64,000 nt of DNA from CAZTPC01 sp964615565. GTDB lineage: Bacteria; Patescibacteriota; Saccharimonadia; Saccharimonadales; AWTP1-31. The translations under genes were made by a program, and so were the position numbers. Every line of letters starts with the position of its first letter. Position 1 is the stretch's first letter. The stretch is from positions 23,766-87,765 of the forward strand of contig CAZTPC010000001.1 of NCBI GenBank assembly GCA_964615565.1. Direction: 5' to 3'. Positions 60,172-64,000 of this stretch are shown here, one piece after another. Under the pieces are notes generated by a model. That model searched no databases. It worked only from the letters and a program-made list of their open reading frames with translations, and was not told the DNA's origin.

Positions 60172-60726
60172 ATGAAATCGGTAACCCTAGAGACCAGCAA
60201 CCCTGTAGTTGAGCTAGTCGAACCAGATGTAGAGCGAGACGCAGCCCTCGGCGTTGAGTGGCTACATGGTGAACTTGGCCACAATACTTTATCTTTAATG
60301 GGTGTCCCAGACTATGACAATAAGCCAACTACACTTGAAGCAGAACGAGAACGAGTTAAAGGTTTTATCGAAAACAAAGATCAGCTTAACTGGATGATTC
60401 AGTACGATGGTAAAGTAGTCGGTTCCGTCTGGGCCGATGTAGTAGAACACGAAGGACTACCAGCGCCATCTGTCCACATCATGATCGGTGATCCTGATAT
60501 GCGTGGTAGGGGTGTTGGACTGGCAGCTATGGGTTCGGTGCTTGAGTTCCTGGAGTCGCAAGGTAACAAAACTATCTACTCGCGGCATCTTACCGAGAAC
60601 GAACGAGCAAAAGCGCTTCTAGAATCGTTTGGCTTTGAAGATGCCGGAGATACATACACAGACAACGATGGTCTTGAGTGGCAGAATGTCCAGCTAACGA
60701 CCGCGCTTGTTAGCGCAGCAGGCTAG
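60172..60726 (+). CDS. GNAT-family N-acetyltransferase
   Basis: 184 residues with the acetyl-CoA motif DMRGRGVGLAAMGSVLEFL and an ending ERAKALLESFGFEDAG. The N-terminal region (NWMIQYDGKVVGSVWAD) fits the GNAT core. Substrate unknown. TAGACT (60160-60165) ends six bases before the ATG and overlaps a short inverted repeat AGTCT-GAT-AGACT. Nearly abuts the convergent SDR gene. Confidence 0.85.
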   Translation: MKSVTLETSNPVVELVEPDVERDAALGVEWLHGELGHNTLSLMGVPDYDNKPTTLEAERERVKGFIENKDQLNWMIQYDGKVVGSVWADVVEHEGLPAPSVHIMIGDPDMRGRGVGLAAMGSVLEFLESQGNKTIYSRHLTENERAKALLESFGFEDAGDTYTDNDGLEWQNVQLTTALVSAAG

Positions 60727-60729
60727 AAG

Positions 60730-61515
60730 CTAGCTAAGTAGCGCGCCACCGTCGACAACTATTTGTTCACCGGCCATGTAGCTAGACATATCAGAGGCTA
60801 GGAACAAAGCAACAGTACCAATTTCGTCTGGTTCTCCCATGCGATGCATAGGTATCTTGGCCATAAACGCTTTGGTAGCTTCTTCGTTTGGTGCTGCGCC
60901 TTGGCTCATGGCAGCTACCCCTGGCGTGGTAATGCCCCCAGGTGCAATAGCGTTGACCCAAATGTTATGTGCAGCAAGCTCTAGTGCAGAGTTCTTTGTA
61001 AAGCCCCAGACACCATGCTTAGAAGCATCGTAGTGAGCGAGTCCAATCATTGAAGGATGGAGGGCATCAATAGAGGTTACGTTGATAATCTTACCGCCAC
61101 CCTGTTGCTTCATAACCTCGGCTGCATGCTTAGTAGTAAGGAATACACTTCGCAGATTCACGTGTATGACTTTCTCAAAATCTTCGGCAGGCATTTGGGC
61201 TATCGGTTCCGGTGGGTAGATACCGGCATTGTTAACCAGAATATCTAACGAACCAAACGTATCTTTACAGGCGGCGATCATGGCTTGAACTTGATCCTCG
61301 TCAGATACATCGACCTTGAAGCTTTCTGCTTTCCAACCTTTGTCGGTAAGTTCCTTGGCTGTTGATTGGGCGGCTGCTTCATCCACATCTGCGACCAGGA
61401 CAGCTGCACCAGCTTCGGCAAGTCGGTATGCTATACCCTGACCAATTCCCTTAGCGCCCCCAGTTACTATGGCAGCTTTGCCCTCTAAGCTTACTAGTTC
61501 TTGAATAGACTTCAT
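60730..61515 (-). CDS. short-chain dehydrogenase/reductase
   Basis: 261 residues, classical SDR: TGGAKGIGQGIA (NAD(P) loop), DVDEAAA (acidic residue favouring NAD), NNAGIYPP, catalytic Ser in NVTSID, Y-x3-K in YDASKHG, and IAPGGITTPG. Close to FabG or sugar dehydrogenases in sequence; substrate not determined. A perfect AAGGAGG lies five bases before the ATG. Last gene of an operon with the PPOx-type and DUF5661 genes. Confidence 0.9.
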   Translation of the reverse strand: MKSIQELVSLEGKAAIVTGGAKGIGQGIAYRLAEAGAAVLVADVDEAAAQSTAKELTDKGWKAESFKVDVSDEDQVQAMIAACKDTFGSLDILVNNAGIYPPEPIAQMPAEDFEKVIHVNLRSVFLTTKHAAEVMKQQGGGKIINVTSIDALHPSMIGLAHYDASKHGVWGFTKNSALELAAHNIWVNAIAPGGITTPGVAAMSQGAAPNEEATKAFMAKIPMHRMGEPDEIGTVALFLASDMSSYMAGEQIVVDGGALLS

Positions 61516-61525
61516 GGATCCTCCT

Positions 61526-62389
61526 TTATGTACCTTTCTTAGAAAAGTCTGAATAATTTGCTGACTGCGGTGTAACGGTGATTATCACGAACATGCCAGC
61601 TTCCAGCCATGCAACAGGCGGCAATTTGTAACCACCGTTATATTTGTGTGGTTTCATTATGGTTTCAAAAACATGTCGTTTTACCTCCTCGTCGGTTTCG
61701 ATAACTGCAGAGCCCTGGATCTGTAGTGTCCGTGCCTCGTTTGCGTCAAAGACTGTAAGTGCAACTTGCTTATGGGCAATTACGTTTTGGGCTTTCGTTG
61801 TTTCGGCTTTGGTCAGAATATACATCTTGTGTTGCTCATCAACGACATAGTAAATAACAGCTCCATGTACAACACCTTTCTTATCAGAAGTTGATAGCAC
61901 GGCGACATCTTTACTTTGTAGAAATTCGATTGCCTCAGCCGTCAGGAAGGGGAATGGCTTAGAGGTGGATTTAGCTCGGGTAGTCGCAGGAGTTGTCGCT
62001 TCAATCGAACGTGACTCGAGGTACGTTTTAAACTTTGTAGCACAAAGGCGGTTTACATATCGTAACGTAAAGTCTTTAACCTTGGTATGTAGTGTCACCG
62101 AGTTAACTACACCAGTGCGGTTGATTTTGAAGCCGGAAACCACATTGTACGTAACCTCATCATTAGTTGTGAACAAGGGCTTTACGTCCAAGAAGATCAC
62201 TCGTTTATCTGTCGCGATAAGCATCCCGCCACCATTTTCGTAGCGTCCGTATACGACTCCCCCAATGTGCTCATCGGCATGTATCACTTGCGGTAGATAG
62301 CGACTCTCCGCTTTGCGTAGACCGTAGGAACTCATCCCCGCGGCGGTAAGTTCTTTTGTTATTCGTTCTGAATGTGAAAGCTTGCTCAT
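61526..62389 (-). CDS. PH-like domain fused to pyridoxamine-phosphate-oxidase-like flavin domain
   Basis: 287 residues. The N-terminal half (about 30-130: GGVVYGRYENGGGMLIATDKRVIFLD, VNSVTLHTKVKDFTLRYV) resembles bacterial PH domains of the YokE type. After a Thr/Ser/Lys linker, residues about 150-285 form a split-barrel flavin domain (FLQSKDVAVLSTSDKKGVVHGAVIYYVVD, VALTVFD, IQGSAVIETDEE). The fusion is uncommon. Its ATG overlaps the stop of the DUF5661 gene by one base. FMN or F420 binding is predicted, function unknown. Confidence 0.78.
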   Translation of the reverse strand: MSKLSHSERITKELTAAGMSSYGLRKAESRYLPQVIHADEHIGGVVYGRYENGGGMLIATDKRVIFLDVKPLFTTNDEVTYNVVSGFKINRTGVVNSVTLHTKVKDFTLRYVNRLCATKFKTYLESRSIEATTPATTRAKSTSKPFPFLTAEAIEFLQSKDVAVLSTSDKKGVVHGAVIYYVVDEQHKMYILTKAETTKAQNVIAHKQVALTVFDANEARTLQIQGSAVIETDEEVKRHVFETIMKPHKYNGGYKLPPVAWLEAGMFVIITVTPQSANYSDFSKKGT

Positions 62390-62643
62390 TAGCTGCCTGC
62401 CTCTGATTCCATTTTTTCAAGTCTGGTGTAATAATCGGGGATTTCCTTTAGGTGTGCCCAGGCTATCTTCCCAGTGAAATGAGGGTCGTCTTTGGTCACG
62501 TTGGTTTCATCGCCAAAGTGTGAGCCATGCTCCATCTCAACCCCTAGGCCCATTCGGAATTGTTCTAGATCAAAATTGGAAAAGTCGATACCAATCTCCT
62601 GTCCGATCTTTTGAGCTTCTTCTGTAGTGAATGATTTTTTCAT
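62389..62643 (-). CDS. DUF5661 family protein
   Basis: 84 residues: FTTEEAQKIGQEIGIDFSNFDLEQFRMG, then VEMEHGSHFGDETNVTKDD, and IAWAHLKEIPDYYTRLEKME. The pattern matches DUF5661, a small soluble family of unknown function. The conserved His, Glu and Asp residues could bind a metal. AGGGG precedes the ATG. First gene of the operon with the PH/PPOx and SDR genes, coupled by a TAATG overlap. Confidence 0.85.
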   Translation of the reverse strand: MKKSFTTEEAQKIGQEIGIDFSNFDLEQFRMGLGVEMEHGSHFGDETNVTKDDPHFTGKIAWAHLKEIPDYYTRLEKMESEAGS

Positions 62644-62754
62644 AATTACCCCTACTTATATTCTACTCTCAAGATCAACCAAGAAACACCTATCCATTAC
62701 TACTTACGAGGCAACAAGCCAAAAAGCGAACCATTATTGATCGAGTTTCAGTTC

Positions 62755-62782
62755 CAAAACAAAAACCCATCTTTTCAGATGG
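62755..62782 (-). terminator. intrinsic terminator after initiator tRNA
   Basis: On the minus strand CCCATCT, loop GAAA, AGATGGG (62765-62782), then TTTTTGTTTT. It begins ten bases after the tRNA CCA. Confidence 0.88.
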
Positions 62783-62791
62783 GCACTTGTT

Positions 62792-62867
62792 CTGGTAGCG
62801 GGGGCAGGACTCGAACCTGCGACCTTGTGGTTATGAGCCACACGAGCTGCCACTGCTCTACCCCGCG
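62792..62867 (-). tRNA. initiator tRNA-fMet (CAU)
   Basis: Complete 76-base cloverleaf with encoded CCA. Acceptor CGCGGGG with CCCCGCT leaves position 1:72 unpaired (C-U), the initiator hallmark. The D stem has A11:U24. The anticodon arm is TGTGG-CTCATAA-CCACA and the T arm GCAGG-TTCGAGT-CCTGC. The anticodon stem has two G-C pairs next to the loop instead of three (UGG/CCA). Promoter TTGACA-17-TATTAT lies upstream and a strong terminator downstream. Confidence 0.93.
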
Positions 62868-62888
62868 ATATCGTGTTGAGCAAACTAC

Positions 62889-62917
62889 ATAATACAAGAC
62901 AGGGGTGGAAGTGTCAA
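62889..62917 (-). promoter_or_regulatory. promoter of the initiator tRNA
   Basis: Minus strand TTGACA (62912-62917), 17 bases, TATTAT (62889-62894). Near-perfect consensus, about 22 bases before the tRNA 5' end. Confidence 0.75.
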
Positions 62918-62994
62918 TTGCCAGATATAAAACGTTGTAAAAAGCCACCTCTGTTATGAGCGCTACGAACAGAAGAAGGCTATACTATAACTAT

Positions 62995-63672
62995 ATGGAT
63001 CTCACACCGACACCAAAGGCTGTTACGGCATTCCTGCGGAAGTATCCAGCTCGCAAGCTCAAGAAGGGCTGGCCGCTGCTGTATCAAGGCGAGGTCCCGC
63101 GAACTGCTTACGTTGTTAAGTCCGGGATGTTTAAGGTGTACGACATCAATACTAATGGTGAAGAAAAAGTAATCACCTTTACAGATACAGATGGTATCTT
63201 GGCTCCAGAATGGATTTTTGGGAAGTCGCCGGTGTCTTTGTACTATGCTGATGCATTTACCGATGCCGAAATTCACGCTGTGCCACGGAAGGAGCTTTAT
63301 GAGTTGCTACACTCTAGCGCCGAGACACTAGCTTTTGCTCTGAACCGTTACGTTAATTTGTATGTGGGTGCACAGATGCACATTTCTGCTCTCGAACAAA
63401 CGCGTGCAGCAGAGAAGTTACTGCGAATTCTTCAGTGGCTGTCACTTCGTTTTGGAAAAGAGATTTCAAATAACGTGTATCGAATCGATATCCGCCTAAC
63501 GCATCAAGATCTTGCGCACATGATTGGGATGACCCGCGAGACGACGGCTGTAGAACTAGGGAAGTTACGCAAACAAAAAGTTATAGGCTACCAAAACCAA
63601 CGCTACATACTGCATGTCGATCGCATGCAGCAAATTATGGGCGAGGACGAATTTAAAGCCCTAGCAATCTAG
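62995..63672 (+). CDS. Crp/Fnr-family transcription regulator
   Basis: 225 residues: cNMP-binding-like roll (LYQGEVPRTAYVVKSGMFKVYDINTNGEEKVI), a dimer helix, and a winged helix with RLTHQDLAHMIGMTRETTAVELGKLRKQKVI. No cluster cysteines are seen. The start at 62995 is chosen because TATACT (62981-62986) ends eight bases before it; the longer frame from 62956 runs through the promoter. Convergent with a response regulator. This is the second Crp-type regulator in the window; the other starts from GTG with a strong Shine-Dalgarno. Confidence 0.87.
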   Translation: MDLTPTPKAVTAFLRKYPARKLKKGWPLLYQGEVPRTAYVVKSGMFKVYDINTNGEEKVITFTDTDGILAPEWIFGKSPVSLYYADAFTDAEIHAVPRKELYELLHSSAETLAFALNRYVNLYVGAQMHISALEQTRAAEKLLRILQWLSLRFGKEISNNVYRIDIRLTHQDLAHMIGMTRETTAVELGKLRKQKVIGYQNQRYILHVDRMQQIMGEDEFKALAI

Positions 63673-64000
63673 TTAGGTACTAGCTTTTGTTTTTTGAGCG
63701 TGTCCTTAACAACACGGACTAGTTCTTTTGGCGAAGCCCAGGCCTTAAGCATGTAGCGAGTCGCACCGAGCTCGAAGGCTTTATCAATATCTTCTTGTAC
63801 ATCGTAGTTACTAAAAACAATTACCTTAGTCTTTGGGTAGTTTTTTGGGAGGTCCAAGTTCTTGAGTAGTTCCACCCCATCCATCTTTGGCATTCGTAGA
63901 TCAAGCAGGATGAGATCTGGGGATTCTTCTTGTATCGCCTCCAGTGCGGCTTGGCCATCAAACACTTGGCGAACGGTGTGTTTCTCGTTCTTTAGGATAA
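63669..64000 (-). CDS. response regulator receiver domain protein (5' end cut by window)
   Basis: At least 110 residues of a CheY-like domain. The open frame continues to the right edge (KNEKHTVRQVFDGQAALEA), so the start is outside. Phospho-acceptor Asp is in LILLDLRMPKMDG, the switch Ser in VIVFSNYD, and the conserved Lys in YMLKAWASP. It ends shortly after the receiver domain, so it is a stand-alone receiver without an output domain at the C-terminus. Confidence 0.88.
   Translation of the reverse strand, partial: ILKNEKHTVRQVFDGQAALEAIQEESPDLILLDLRMPKMDGVELLKNLDLPKNYPKTKVIVFSNYDVQEDIDKAFELGATRYMLKAWASPKELVRVVKDTLKKQKLVPN

Noticed and set aside
1..64000. CRISPR array, insertion sequence or prophage
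   Set aside because: No regularly spaced repeats, transposase or integrase genes, or phage structural genes were seen on either strand.

Overview
The window looks like chromosome from a member of the Candidate Phyla Radiation, most likely Candidatus Saccharibacteria (TM7); this is inferred from gene content, not proven. Supporting signs are short, tightly packed genes, many small conserved proteins of unknown function, an archaeal/eukaryotic-type aspartyl-tRNA synthetase, a clusterless MutY-like glycosylase, DUF5661 and DUF998-like proteins, and a DivIC/FtsB-type division protein. UGA is used as a stop (for example in the ApbE and MutY-like genes), which argues against the UGA-recoding Gracilibacteria and Absconditabacteria. 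There is no rRNA, prophage, insertion sequence or CRISPR array.

Layout. 1-5 kb: truncated Kef-type antiporter, small unknowns, shikimate dehydrogenase, thiol oxidoreductase. 5-10.4 kb: CBS-domain membrane protein, a leader peptide plus structured leader in front of aspS, type I 3-dehydroquinate dehydratase, amino acid permease. 10.4-16.8 kb: envelope and unknown proteins with a MutY-like repair gene. 16.8-28.5 kb: MscS channel, an acetyltransferase/DHFR-like/TsaC operon, a three-gene operon ending in a large SF2 helicase with a coiled-coil insertion, a divergent MurC/UppS pair (cell wall precursors), an MFS transporter and a tandem winged-helix regulator. 28.5-40.3 kb: an abundant-looking 65-residue protein, glycosyltransferase, ABC transporters, Dus, a Crp/Fnr regulator, a CAU tRNA, an FMN reductase and FtsB. 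40.3-43.9 kb: a flavin electron-transfer operon (FMN-binding protein, ApbE, NqrB/RnfD-like domain fused to a ferredoxin reductase). 43.9-64 kb: DEAD-box helicase, MacB-like ABC pair, a microprotein operon, YtxH protein, lone argC, NUDIX, hydrolases, a pilin-like protein, a candidate ncRNA, an SDR operon, initiator tRNA, a second Crp-type regulator and a truncated response regulator.

A theme runs through the window. Roughly thirty coding starts lie only 6-10 bases after a -10-like hexamer (TATACT, TATAAT, TAGAAT, TACTAT), so their mRNAs should be leaderless. A smaller set has strong Shine-Dalgarno sequences, mostly genes inside operons or with long 5' leaders. I used this spacing to choose many starts, and several differ from the longest open frame. 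The most interesting candidates are the aspS attenuator-like leader with an Asp-Asn-Asn-Asn peptide, a structured ncRNA near 56.8-56.9 kb, a second SD-sequestering leader near 10.4 kb, the flavin operon, the helicase operon and the microprotein operon.
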